Shown here in pieces: positions 51,570 through 61,364 of a stretch of DNA of 64,000 nucleotides (position 1 is its first letter; the number at the start of each line of letters is the position of its first letter). Source of the DNA: Firmicutes bacterium CAG:582 (lineage in GTDB: Bacteria > Bacillota_I > Bacilli_A > RF39 > UBA660); NCBI GenBank assembly GCA_000435515.1, contig FR884182.1, positions 15,577 through 79,576 of the forward strand, in the 5' to 3' direction. The position numbers and the translations under genes were made by a program. The notes beneath the pieces were generated by a model, which did not search any database, was not told where the DNA came from, and was given only the letters and a program-made list of their open reading frames with translations.

Positions 51570-51602
51570 AAAAAAAATATAATATATCATCAATATATTA
51601 TA
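51570..51602 (-). terminator. AT-only terminator between two parts of the glycan locus
   Basis: A 10-bp perfect stem made only of A and T (51578-51587 with 51593-51602), a 5-base loop and a T-run on the minus strand. It separates the transcription unit ending at the HAD gene from the next. Confidence 0.6.
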
Positions 51603-51609
51603 ATTTTTT

Positions 51610-52161
51610 TTAGAATTTTTCAACTTTAAATATTACAGCACCTGTTTTTCTAGCCGCTTCAATCCCTACTTCAGCATCTTCAAATATAATTGCATTTTTA
51701 GGATCAACATTGAATCTTTGAATAGCTAAATTAAATCCCTCAGGATCTGGTTTTGGTTTTGATATATCATCAGCAGTTATGATTTCATCAAATAACTCTA
51801 TTTTTTTTGTATATTTAAGTATCTCTTCAGTATTTTTTTTAGACGCTGTTGTTACAAGAACTATTTTATATTCGCTTTTTATTAGTCTTATAATATCAAA
51901 AAGTCTTTCATTTACTTTTACTTTATCTAAATATTTAGAATAAGCATTCTTTTTTATTTTATGTACTTCTTCTATTTTCTCTTCGTCATTATCAACAAGT
52001 GGCGGAATAAAAACTTTATAATGTCTTCCGTTACAATAATTGCAATAATAATCATAATCAAGATCCACACCAAATGTATTTAATGCTGTTTTATAAGCAA
52101 AGTAATTAACATCATTGGTATTATATAAAGTTCCATCCATGTCAAATATTGCTAGTTTCAT
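51610..52161 (-). CDS. HAD-superfamily phosphatase (beta-phosphoglucomutase-like)
   Basis: 183 residues with the HAD motifs: nucleophile AIFDMDGTLYNTNDV (Asp7 and Asp9), VTTASKKN, KPKPDPEGF and IIFEDAEVG. Soluble phosphatase or mutase. It follows the kinase gene with a TAATG overlap of one base, so they are coupled, which suggests consecutive steps in making a nucleotide-activated building block. Confidence 0.8.
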   Translation of the reverse strand: MKLAIFDMDGTLYNTNDVNYFAYKTALNTFGVDLDYDYYCNYCNGRHYKVFIPPLVDNDEEKIEEVHKIKKNAYSKYLDKVKVNERLFDIIRLIKSEYKIVLVTTASKKNTEEILKYTKKIELFDEIITADDISKPKPDPEGFNLAIQRFNVDPKNAIIFEDAEVGIEAARKTGAVIFKVEKF

Positions 52162-54023
52162 TATTTTTCAAACCTTTCCTCTACATCAGATGCAACCATT
52201 ATTAATCCTGCATAGAATAGTAATGACCTTTCAGCATTCTTTTCGATTTTATATGGCATTAGTCTTAACCAATGGATAATTTCATGATAAAAAATACTTT
52301 TTACCCCTTCTTCTCCAAATTTCTTTTCTAAATATTTGACTACTTCATCAAATAGTTTGTAATAAGTAGATGATTTAGTAAATAAAAATTCTATTTTATC
52401 GTCATGATAAGATACTTTTTTAGTATTCATTAAAAACTCATAACCACCATGAATAGATTGAAGTAATTTACCGTAATCTAAATATGGTGAATCATGTAAA
52501 TTTCCAGTATTAGGATCAATTATATAGAAGTTCTTTTTAGATTTACTATTTTTTATACAAATAATATTTTCGATTGTAAAGTCTCCGTGAATATCTGAAT
52601 AGTTATCATTTTTAAATACCTCATATAAATATTCTTTATTTAAGTATTTTTTAAAGTGATTTAAATTTGGATATTTTTTACCATTTATATAAATATAATC
52701 ATATTTTAGAAGTGGCTTAATATATTCACCGTTTTCAATTTTTTCAATATTCTTTAATACTTTAGTATCACAGTACTTTTCAATAGTTTCTTTATTGGCT
52801 TTTCTTTTATTTACTGTATGTAAGTTTTTATCAATGTCATCCAATGCTTGCTTTATTGTATTCCATGCTTCTTTAAATGGAGTTGTATGAACATAATTAA
52901 AGCATGTTACAGCATCTGCTACGTATGGCATATCATAGCAGCAAACCCCTTTTTTGTAGTATTCATCAGATATTTTTGTTAGAGTTAACTTTTTCTCATG
53001 CGCATGTATCCAATCGATTTGATCTTTTAGTTTATCGGCATCTTTTCCAAAAGAATATTTTCGATAAAATAATTTTCCATCCTTACTGCATAACATTGTT
53101 GTTGCATTAGAACCCGCAGAATAGTCTTCAATTATTGCAACATCATTATTAATTTCTAAATATTTTTTAAAATATTCTGAATCATCATTGTTGTTAAAAT
53201 ATAACTCAAGAAAGTTTAATCTCTCATTCAAATTAGCATGTGGCAACAACTCTTCATGTTTTTTTGTTTTTGTTTTAGCGAATAAAAACGATACTGCAAA
53301 CAACAAAATGTTGCTTAATACTATATAAGCTATCATATTTACTCCAAACATATTCAAACTTTTGATTAGACTTGAACGCATTCCTCCATAGGAAAAGTAT
53401 AGGTTAAACATATCAATTAAACTGGTTTCTGTCAAAAGCGATTTGCCCAAGTAATAACAAGATAATATGTTTAGTGACCACATACAAATTGAATATATAC
53501 CAAGTTTTAACTTATTGACTTTCGTTACGATATTTTCAAACGAAATAATTGTAAACCATGACGATTTTAATAGTTTTAATTCTATGTTGTTGTTAAATAA
53601 ATGTGCAATATTATAAATTGCTCTTTTTACTTGTTTTTTGAACAATTTTAATACTATTCCAACAATTAAAAGTACACCTAGTGATATAACGTAGAATAAA
53701 ATATTTTTAAATGAATCGATTCCACATAGTAGGAAAACTAAATATATAATCGAAACACATATGAAATCAAGAATAATTTCTACAATGATAGTTGCTATAG
53801 AATATGATATTCCATATTTCATCTTTTTTCCAGTAAAATATGCTCGATAAATATAGCCAAGTTTAAATGGAATAATATAATTTATTAAATTGCTAATGGA
53901 AAGTGCTTGAGTTAAATTCTTTTTGTTGGAGTCGTCATACAAATCAATAAACAAAGATTGTCTAAGTACTTTTAAAATATTAGCAATTAAAATAGTAATT
54001 ATTGCAATAATTAAGTAAATCAT
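52161..54023 (-). CDS. Membrane protein fused to an APH-like kinase
   Basis: 620 residues. The first 250 residues form about seven membrane helices with the pattern of LPG-synthase/YbhN-type transporters. The remainder (about 280-620) is a soluble domain with the APH/choline-kinase fold: a Lys-containing strand, HGDFTIENI (catalytic Asp at about 480), and DPNTG (about 502). It overlaps the nucleotidyltransferase gene by 4 bases and the HAD gene by 1. Substrate unknown. Confidence 0.7.
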   Translation of the reverse strand: MIYLIIAIITILIANILKVLRQSLFIDLYDDSNKKNLTQALSISNLINYIIPFKLGYIYRAYFTGKKMKYGISYSIATIIVEIILDFICVSIIYLVFLLCGIDSFKNILFYVISLGVLLIVGIVLKLFKKQVKRAIYNIAHLFNNNIELKLLKSSWFTIISFENIVTKVNKLKLGIYSICMWSLNILSCYYLGKSLLTETSLIDMFNLYFSYGGMRSSLIKSLNMFGVNMIAYIVLSNILLFAVSFLFAKTKTKKHEELLPHANLNERLNFLELYFNNNDDSEYFKKYLEINNDVAIIEDYSAGSNATTMLCSKDGKLFYRKYSFGKDADKLKDQIDWIHAHEKKLTLTKISDEYYKKGVCCYDMPYVADAVTCFNYVHTTPFKEAWNTIKQALDDIDKNLHTVNKRKANKETIEKYCDTKVLKNIEKIENGEYIKPLLKYDYIYINGKKYPNLNHFKKYLNKEYLYEVFKNDNYSDIHGDFTIENIICIKNSKSKKNFYIIDPNTGNLHDSPYLDYGKLLQSIHGGYEFLMNTKKVSYHDDKIEFLFTKSSTYYKLFDEVVKYLEKKFGEEGVKSIFYHEIIHWLRLMPYKIEKNAERSLLFYAGLIMVASDVEERFEK

Positions 54024-54772
54024 TTTTTAAGCATCCTCTCAAATTCATCTGATTTTTCTGCAGCATAATATTCATCTGGTGTTCCAAATGGTAAATGCAT
54101 ATCACAAGTGAAGTTATCAATACGCATATTATGTTCAGCCATAATATTGTATACTCCACTTACATAGTATTCACTATAGTTACATTTATCTAAATATTCA
54201 TTGGCACATTCCAAGAAAGTTTTTTTATTTTTGAAGTAGTAAGCGCCGCATATAGCATGAGTACTTACAGCTTGTTTTTCTACTGTGTGTATAACATTGC
54301 CTGTTTCATCCATTTGTAAGAATGAATATTTTGGATCACTTGATTCAAAAGTTAATAAAGCTCCATCTGGCATATCAAAGATTCCTTTTTCACAGAATGA
54401 ATAAAAATCTTTGCAAGTAAACATATGATCGCAGTCATTAAATATAATTGGTAAATCATCATTAATACTTTGAACACCATGCATACAGGTTAATACAGCT
54501 CCATTTAAAAGTTCTGGTATAACTTCTATTTTAGCTTCTGGGAAATATTTTTTTATAACCTCATCTATTTTGAATTCTTCTATATGTTGTTTTAACACAA
54601 CAAAAGTAATATCTTCTACATCAACAAATTTGCTTATTGATAAAGTAGCCCAATAAAGGAAAGGATAACCATTTATTTCAATTAATGGTTTTGGCATTAC
54701 AAATCCATTTTTAAAGAATCTAGATCCTGCTCCTCCCATTGGCATAATTAAATGTATTTTATTTTTTTCCAT
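54020..54772 (-). CDS. Sugar/polyol nucleotidyltransferase
   Basis: 250 residues with the NTP-transferase signature MPMGGAGSRFFKNGFVMPKP (in parts), the metal-binding NDCDH and FGTPDEY near the end. It makes a nucleotide-activated sugar or alcohol from a phosphate precursor. Stands at the head of a three-gene coupled set (nucleotidyltransferase, kinase, phosphatase). Confidence 0.82.
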   Translation of the reverse strand: MEKNKIHLIMPMGGAGSRFFKNGFVMPKPLIEINGYPFLYWATLSISKFVDVEDITFVVLKQHIEEFKIDEVIKKYFPEAKIEVIPELLNGAVLTCMHGVQSINDDLPIIFNDCDHMFTCKDFYSFCEKGIFDMPDGALLTFESSDPKYSFLQMDETGNVIHTVEKQAVSTHAICGAYYFKNKKTFLECANEYLDKCNYSEYYVSGVYNIMAEHNMRIDNFTCDMHLPFGTPDEYYAAEKSDEFERMLKK

Positions 54773-54773
54773 A

Positions 54774-55484
54774 TTATTCTATCTCCTTTAATTTACTTTT
54801 TACGTCTTTGCTACCATTAATCATTTTTTTACTTTGTTTTATTCTAGACATAAAACCAGTATTCCAAGATGATACCCCTTTTTCTCTATTTTTTAAATAT
54901 ATTGGTAAATGTTTTACATTATAATTCTTTTTAAGAGCAAGTCCATATATGAATATATCTATAGTATAATCATATGGAAACTTATCAATATAACTAAGAA
55001 GATCCTTGTTAAATATTACTGGCATAGCCATAACGTTTGACATTTTTTTCCCAAATAAAATTGAATCGTATATTCCCATACCAAATGTAAATATATACTC
55101 TACTATTTTACGATTTTTTCTTTTTCCCTTCAAAAGAATATTTTCTTTTTGGTGATCATTAATATAATCAAAAAATGCTGTTAAATCCATCGGATTATAC
55201 TGTAAATCAGAATGTAACCATCCAACATATTCTCCTCTTGCTTCTTTTAATCCTTGGATAATTCCATATCCATATCCTTGATTCTTTTTTACATAAACTT
55301 TTCTAATATATTTATCATCAAATGATTTGCAAGTATCAAAAAACTTCCTACTATCATCTGTTGAACCATTTTCAACTAAAATAAATTCACACTTATATTT
55401 TTTAGGAAATTTCTCAATTATTTTAACTAAATCATTTAAAGACTCACTTTCATTGTAACATGGCAATATTATAGAATATTTCAT
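54774..55484 (-). CDS. GtrB-like family 2 glycosyltransferase
   Basis: 236 residues: SIILPCYNESESL, FILVENGSTDDSR, then WLHSDLQYNP with the metal-binding Asp, and the basic end REKGVSSWNTG. Resembles bactoprenyl glucosyltransferases. Overlaps the GtrA gene by 4 bases. Confidence 0.85.
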   Translation of the reverse strand: MKYSIILPCYNESESLNDLVKIIEKFPKKYKCEFILVENGSTDDSRKFFDTCKSFDDKYIRKVYVKKNQGYGYGIIQGLKEARGEYVGWLHSDLQYNPMDLTAFFDYINDHQKENILLKGKRKNRKIVEYIFTFGMGIYDSILFGKKMSNVMAMPVIFNKDLLSYIDKFPYDYTIDIFIYGLALKKNYNVKHLPIYLKNREKGVSSWNTGFMSRIKQSKKMINGSKDVKSKLKEIE

Positions 55485-55864
55485 TTTTTACCTCCTCGAA
55501 ATACTACTTCCTTTTGTATGACAAAATTTACAATCATAGCAATGCCTGTTGCTATAATAAATGAAATTATTTTATTATTTGTTATACTAAATGTTAACGT
55601 GTTAACAAGTGTATTAACACCGATATTAATAAGTACACATAATATATATTTTAAGGCTAATACTATCGTAATTTTTTCTGAGTCACTAAAAGTCCAATTT
55701 TTATTAATGAAAAAAGAATAAATACTTGATATTGACATTGATATACATTTAGATATTGTGATATCTACTTTTGTAGATAATAACATGTATATTACAAAAT
55801 CTAATAAGGTGCTACTTCCTCCTACTACTAGAAATCTTGCTTGACTCTTGTACTTTTGAACCAC
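55481..55864 (-). CDS. GtrA-like membrane protein
   Basis: About 127 residues, four membrane helices, the GtrA pattern RFLVVGGSSTLLDF at the start and INKNWTFSD in the middle. Proposed to flip polyprenyl-linked sugars. The GTG at 55864 has AGGTG seven bases upstream; the ATG at 55870 is too close to the ribosome site. It overlaps the preceding membrane-protein gene by 53 bases in another frame. Confidence 0.78.
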   Translation of the reverse strand: MVQKYKSQARFLVVGGSSTLLDFVIYMLLSTKVDITISKCISMSISSIYSFFINKNWTFSDSEKITIVLALKYILCVLINIGVNTLVNTLTFSITNNKIISFIIATGIAMIVNFVIQKEVVFRGGKK

Positions 55865-57230
55865 AATCATTCACCTCACAATACTCTTTTTTTACAGGAA
55901 CCGTCACATACCAATTTAAAAAGTCTGGACTAATTTTAATATATGCATATTGTTTACTAGAATAATCTACATATTTACTTACCTTTTCAAGTTGTTTTGC
56001 TGTATTTAATTCTGGATGATTTACACAAGTTATAGTAGAGATTAAAACGAATAAAAGAATGGCATATTGAACTACTGGTGTTTTAAAATCACTGTTTGAA
56101 GTAATACATATGCAAAAAGTAAAGAAAGCAATTATGGCAGGCAACGCATGATACCATATCTGATAACTTGTGCTTATCATTTCTTGATAATATGTAACAA
56201 AATCATCATTTTTATAATTAATCATAAAATATAAAAAGAATATAGATCCCAGTCCAAATAGAAAATATTTTAATTTTCCATTACGTTCCGCAAAGTATAA
56301 AATGATAATCCATGACAATATTCCAAAAATAGTACTTATTCCAGCATTTGCAAGATTTAAATATCCTAAACTTCCAAATAAAAAATTAATAGACGAAATA
56401 GATAATAAATATGAATAGTATAATAAATTTTCGATCCTATCAATTGCCAATTGTGGTTTTACAATCGTATTAACATCTGTTAAAAAAAGTATTGCATATG
56501 ATTGAACAGCTAGAGCTAATATCAATAATAGAATTTTAATTATTTCGCTCTTATTATATTTTTCAAAATTATGTTTTAAAGATTTTTTGAAATCTATTTT
56601 TTTAAAAAGATAATATCCTAGTGCAAAGGCAATTATTAATCCTGATGGACTACTCAAAATAGAAATCAAAAGAATTGGAAGAATTTTATAGGATGGTAAC
56701 TCTCCATTAAGTATATTTAAACTTATAAGAAAAATTAAAATTCCACACCACCAATGAATTGATACTCCATTATAAAATAGCCAAGCAAAATTGGAAATAA
56801 GAACGAGTGAGACAAGAGATATTGCAATTCTTTTTGTTCTTGATTTGATAATACTCTTAAATGAATCAGATACAAAATAAGTACACACAAATGAACTAAA
56901 AATCATTGATAATAGTTTTTGAGACATAGTTAATACTGCAACACTATTAAAGATTCTAGCAAACGTTACACTTATGGCTGCAAAAATACGCGATAAAAAA
57001 TTAAAATATCCACCGTATGTAATGAACAAAGACGATAAGCCTTTATTTAAATAGCCGTTAATAAATACTTCTCCATCTTCTGCAAATAAATAGTATGATG
57101 ATAGAATCTTTGGATTAAACGCAATCATAATGCCAAAATTAATCAAAAACATAACTATCAGCCAAAAATAGTTACTATTTATTAAATGTTTTATGTTTAT
57201 TTTTCCTTGTTTGTTTTTAGTTTTTCCCAT
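55812..57230 (-). CDS. Polytopic membrane protein, probable GtrC/GT-C type transferase
   Basis: 472 residues, about 10-12 membrane helices and a first exported loop with FAEDGEVFINGYLNKG that carries acidic residues, as in GT-C transferases. With GtrA and a GtrB-like gene next door, a role in adding a polyprenyl-phosphate-linked sugar outside the membrane is likely, by position. Confidence 0.6.
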   Translation of the reverse strand: MGKTKNKQGKINIKHLINSNYFWLIVMFLINFGIMIAFNPKILSSYYLFAEDGEVFINGYLNKGLSSLFITYGGYFNFLSRIFAAISVTFARIFNSVAVLTMSQKLLSMIFSSFVCTYFVSDSFKSIIKSRTKRIAISLVSLVLISNFAWLFYNGVSIHWWCGILIFLISLNILNGELPSYKILPILLISILSSPSGLIIAFALGYYLFKKIDFKKSLKHNFEKYNKSEIIKILLLILALAVQSYAILFLTDVNTIVKPQLAIDRIENLLYYSYLLSISSINFLFGSLGYLNLANAGISTIFGILSWIIILYFAERNGKLKYFLFGLGSIFFLYFMINYKNDDFVTYYQEMISTSYQIWYHALPAIIAFFTFCICITSNSDFKTPVVQYAILLFVLISTITCVNHPELNTAKQLEKVSKYVDYSSKQYAYIKISPDFLNWYVTVPVKKEYCEVNDCGSKVQESSKISSSRRK

Positions 57231-57287
57231 TTTTTTACCTCTTTTTCATCTTTTCATTAAATTGGCAATATTAAAGAAATTGTTTTA

Positions 57288-59135
57288 TTAATATCTGCTA
57301 ATAATTTTAAAAACATTTCTTACAGAATCACTACAATATGCATCAGTAAAGTCAAATTTATCCTTAACAGTCATAGAAATTATGCCTGACTCAACCATTG
57401 CCACATAAATTCTGCATAGTAATTTCTTACTTGGATAATATTGCAAATATTTTTCAAATCGATTTATATCTTTAAAATATTCGGTTATTGAATTATAAAT
57501 AACTTTTAAACTTGCTTTTTTCGCATCATCAAGTATTTCATCATTATATTTAGGTTTTATCCCTTTCTTGGTTTCAATGAACCTTTGTAATTGACCATAA
57601 GGAGCAGTTAAAAAATATTCAAGAATTAGTGAGTAATGATATATTTTTTCATATTCTTTATCATCAGCAATGTCAAAATAGAAATTTAATTTGCTATCAC
57701 TATAATATTTTTTGACACTATCAGAATTTGTTAAATAATATCCAATAATGTGTTTGTCTAGTAACTTTGATAAGTTATATTGGATGCTTCCAGAATAACC
57801 TAAATCAACTACATTTAATTCTTCTTTTTTATAATTTGGTATCAATTCTTTAATATATTTTATATAGCACTTTTTTTCATTCTTAACGCTTTTCATTATT
57901 TCTTTAATGTATTTTTTTATTGTAGCATATGCCTTATCATAATCTTGTGGTAAAGTCATTTCATAAGTTTCTTCTATATCAATATTAAAATTTTTACTCA
58001 CAAAATTATGTATTGAACCATTATAATCATTATTTAATAATTTATAAACATCATTCTCATCAAATATTACTGCCGTGTTTGTTGCTTTTCTAGAAGCTAA
58101 AAAGTAATAATGCTCTTTTTCTTCAATTTTGTTTAATCTACAGAATTCTCTATATAGTTTGCAAAAATAGTAACCTTCTCTTGCTAAAAACAATAAATTG
58201 TTTTTTTCGCTATCAATAACAAATTTTAAAAACTCGGTTATTATTGGTGCATGGAAAGAATATGCAAAATTTTCTAGTGAATCTATTGATAAATCAGCAA
58301 ATGGACTATTGAATATCTTATTATTAAAAATTAACCCTAGTAGAATAGAATCGCTTGAAGTTCTATCATTTATTAAAACCTCTAAAGATGGATATAAACT
58401 ACATTCAGATAGCAGTTCTTTGGAAGAGTATATTTTTAAAGTGTCTATTCCAAACTCTTTTGGGTATTGTACATCAGATAAATCATTATCTCCTAAATGT
58501 AATATTTTTTCTTTTGGATATATTTTTTTCAAAAATGTCCACATAGTTTTTAAGTCTTTACGTTTATTGATATCACATGATAAATACAAGGCATCATATA
58601 AATCTTTATACCCACAATTATTTAAAATATCAACAATAACTTTTTTAGTTAAATACATATCACTTACTAGTATAACTTTTTTGTTTTTCTTCTTTAATTC
58701 TTTAAGTAAAGAGCACATATCTTTTCTTGGAACTAATAAATCTTTTTCTAGCTTTATTTCATTATTTTTTAGTATACTAGTTTCCTCTTTAGAAAGATTA
58801 TTCTCTAGCATATACTCATCATATATTTCATCAAGATTAACATCATGTCCAAGTTTTTCCCTTGCTTGTTGTTCAGCTTTTTTTCTCTTTTCTATAAATT
58901 TTTCATCTTGAACCAATTTTCCTAAAACTTTAAATGCATCATCTGGTTCATATATACACCTCGTTATTAAAGTGTCAAATATATCGAATGAAATTATGTC
59001 ATATTTTTTTGATGTTTTAACTATGTCATTAATTGTTAACTTATCTTTATTGATATTCTTTTTTAACACTTTTTTTATTCTTTTTCGAAAGCTTAACGGA
59101 AGTTTTCTAAATATTTTTTTTAGTATTTTTTTCAT
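57288..59135 (-). CDS. Capsule-locus HAD-domain protein
   Basis: 615 residues. After a basic N-terminal segment, a HAD domain (about 45-235) with IISFDIFDTLITR (nucleophile Asp), LVSDMYLTKKV and LHLGDNDLSD. The second half (about 270-615) is a separate unrecognised region with repeated Tyr/Lys motifs. Such proteins (COG5610 type) are common in polysaccharide loci. Function unknown, possibly modification or chain-length control. Confidence 0.75.
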   Translation of the reverse strand: MKKILKKIFRKLPLSFRKRIKKVLKKNINKDKLTINDIVKTSKKYDIISFDIFDTLITRCIYEPDDAFKVLGKLVQDEKFIEKRKKAEQQAREKLGHDVNLDEIYDEYMLENNLSKEETSILKNNEIKLEKDLLVPRKDMCSLLKELKKKNKKVILVSDMYLTKKVIVDILNNCGYKDLYDALYLSCDINKRKDLKTMWTFLKKIYPKEKILHLGDNDLSDVQYPKEFGIDTLKIYSSKELLSECSLYPSLEVLINDRTSSDSILLGLIFNNKIFNSPFADLSIDSLENFAYSFHAPIITEFLKFVIDSEKNNLLFLAREGYYFCKLYREFCRLNKIEEKEHYYFLASRKATNTAVIFDENDVYKLLNNDYNGSIHNFVSKNFNIDIEETYEMTLPQDYDKAYATIKKYIKEIMKSVKNEKKCYIKYIKELIPNYKKEELNVVDLGYSGSIQYNLSKLLDKHIIGYYLTNSDSVKKYYSDSKLNFYFDIADDKEYEKIYHYSLILEYFLTAPYGQLQRFIETKKGIKPKYNDEILDDAKKASLKVIYNSITEYFKDINRFEKYLQYYPSKKLLCRIYVAMVESGIISMTVKDKFDFTDAYCSDSVRNVFKIISRY

Positions 59136-59156
59136 GATAATCCTTGTCCTTTCAGA

Positions 59157-61364
59157 TTATACTCTAAATAATTTTCTAATAACTTTTGTATATTTTCTTT
59201 TAATAAATCTTTTTATACGAATCACATAGCGAACTGATTTAGAGGTGTTTTTTGGTGTCACTGGAGTTTCTTTAATAATATCCATTGCATCTTTCACTTC
59301 TTTGCTGGCCATTATCGGTTTCTTATTATAAATTTGTCTTACATCACTGTCAGTAATATTTTTATCGTCAAGTATATTATTTACAAAATTTAAAAATTCT
59401 TCAAATCCCTTTTCTATTGGATAGTTTTTCATAAATTGATAACCTTTTTTGCTCATGCTTTGTTGCAATTTATCGTCATCCAAAATTTTGATAATTGCTG
59501 TTGCTATTGCTTCTGGAGACGTGTCAGCTAGCAATACTCCATCTTCAGGAATATCATATAAGTTATTTTCACGATATAAATCTACTACTGGCAATCCTGC
59601 TGCCATCATTTCAAATGGAATACGTGATGGATTGGATGAACTCATACAAACTCCAACTTTACATTTATTATAAAGTTCATTACATTTATTTATTGGCATA
59701 ATATGCAAGTTTTCCATTTCTACATCAAGTTTTATATCATTATCTGAACCATATAGATAAATTTTAACGTCTGGTCTTAAAGCTTTTACTAATAATAAAG
59801 CTCTTATTCCAATATTACTACATCTTCTTGGTTTTTCAGGTTGAAATATAAAACATATAGCATTTTCTTTTTCAACATTATCTAATTTCTTATATACGCT
59901 TGTATCTGCACAAAAACTAAAATAATTCATTGGTTGGTTAAACTCATGTTGTAGTTTATAAGCTAACCACTTACCAATACTTACACCATTTAAACCATAT
60001 TTGTATGTATGTTCCATATCTAAGTATAAACCACCCATGGGCTCAAACCATGGTTCGAAATCTTGAATAAAGTATGCTTTTCTTTTAACATTATTCTTCA
60101 TATAATATAAATAGTCTGGTGTTTTAATTGAATAGGTTGCAAAAGCAAGATCATATTCTTTTTTAAAGTCAATTCCAACATAAACATCACATAAACATTC
60201 TCCATAAAAATCAATTATTCTTTGTTTCATAGATTCGTTAGTATTAACATAATCTTCTTCTACATAAATATCGCATTCAAACCCTTGTCTAACTAAAAAG
60301 TTTGCATTTTGAATCATTGTTCTTATACCACCTGATCCTTTAATTGGTGATGGTATTATCCATGCGATTTTTTTTGCTATCATACTGCTTACCTCTTTCT
60401 TAAATTCATTTGAAGTTTCATTAATTATGCCACCATATCTAAAAGATTGTTTATGTATTTGATTACTATTTAAGCAACACTTTTTTCTTATCTCTGATTG
60501 AATAGTTAAAAGTTCTCTTATTTCTAACTCTCTAGATACAACAGTACTTGTAGATTTTGAATGTTTTCTAAAATAATTTAGACTTTTGCTACAATAGGCA
60601 ATATCGCCATTACTTAATAGTTTATAATAAATGTACCAATCGCCACTTATCTTAAATTTTTTTGCTTCTTCAATAATTTCAACTTGATTAGATTTTTTAA
60701 ATACTACAGCCGAAACATTAGGAATCGTATTGCAAATTGCTAATGCATTTTGAATTTCATTTATTCCTGAATTAATATAACTTTTGTTCCATTTTACTGA
60801 GCTTACTGCAAGCATCCAATCACGACAAGATGTACTTATGATCCTATTATTTTCGTCAATTCTCATACTCTCTGCATAAGATAAAACAACATTTGGAGAA
60901 TCAAAGCCTTTCATCACATTTTCCAAAAAGTAATGACTACAGCTATCATCTGCCTCAGCTATCCATACATAATCGCCGGTTGACAAAGAAAAAGCTTTTT
61001 GCCATTGGCTAAATACTGAACCACTATTTTTTTCGTTTTTAACAAATTTAATGTTAACATCAGGATGTTTTTTTATTATCTCCTCTATTTTATTAACCGA
61101 ATTATCTGTGGAACAATCATCTAATATTATAAATTCATGTATAGGATAAGTTTGCATTAATATTGAATCTATTCTCTCTTCTATATAATTCTCATAGTTA
61201 TAATTAGGAACAACTACAGAAACTTTTTTTACATTAATAATATTTTTCTTCCTTGCTGCATTTTTATAAATACTAACTTTTTTATTATCTTTTTTGTTTT
61301 TATATGCTTTATATACAAAATTAGGTGTTACTTTTAACAAAACCTTTTTAATTTTCTTTTTCAT
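59157..61364 (-). CDS. Bifunctional glycosyltransferase (GT2 plus WsaF-like GT4)
   Basis: 735 residues. Basic N-terminus, then a GT2 domain (about 45-290: VSVVVPNYNYENYI, FIILDDCSTDNS, WIAEADDSCS) and a GT-B domain (about 335-650: AWIIPSPIKGSGGIRTM, YFIQDFEPWFEPMGGLY, IPFEMMAAGLPVVDL) like the rhamnosyltransferase WsaF. Two transferases in one chain, likely adding consecutive sugars. It overlaps the upstream gene by 17 bases. Confidence 0.85.
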   Translation of the reverse strand: MKKKIKKVLLKVTPNFVYKAYKNKKDNKKVSIYKNAARKKNIINVKKVSVVVPNYNYENYIEERIDSILMQTYPIHEFIILDDCSTDNSVNKIEEIIKKHPDVNIKFVKNEKNSGSVFSQWQKAFSLSTGDYVWIAEADDSCSHYFLENVMKGFDSPNVVLSYAESMRIDENNRIISTSCRDWMLAVSSVKWNKSYINSGINEIQNALAICNTIPNVSAVVFKKSNQVEIIEEAKKFKISGDWYIYYKLLSNGDIAYCSKSLNYFRKHSKSTSTVVSRELEIRELLTIQSEIRKKCCLNSNQIHKQSFRYGGIINETSNEFKKEVSSMIAKKIAWIIPSPIKGSGGIRTMIQNANFLVRQGFECDIYVEEDYVNTNESMKQRIIDFYGECLCDVYVGIDFKKEYDLAFATYSIKTPDYLYYMKNNVKRKAYFIQDFEPWFEPMGGLYLDMEHTYKYGLNGVSIGKWLAYKLQHEFNQPMNYFSFCADTSVYKKLDNVEKENAICFIFQPEKPRRCSNIGIRALLLVKALRPDVKIYLYGSDNDIKLDVEMENLHIMPINKCNELYNKCKVGVCMSSSNPSRIPFEMMAAGLPVVDLYRENNLYDIPEDGVLLADTSPEAIATAIIKILDDDKLQQSMSKKGYQFMKNYPIEKGFEEFLNFVNNILDDKNITDSDVRQIYNKKPIMASKEVKDAMDIIKETPVTPKNTSKSVRYVIRIKRFIKRKYTKVIRKLFRV

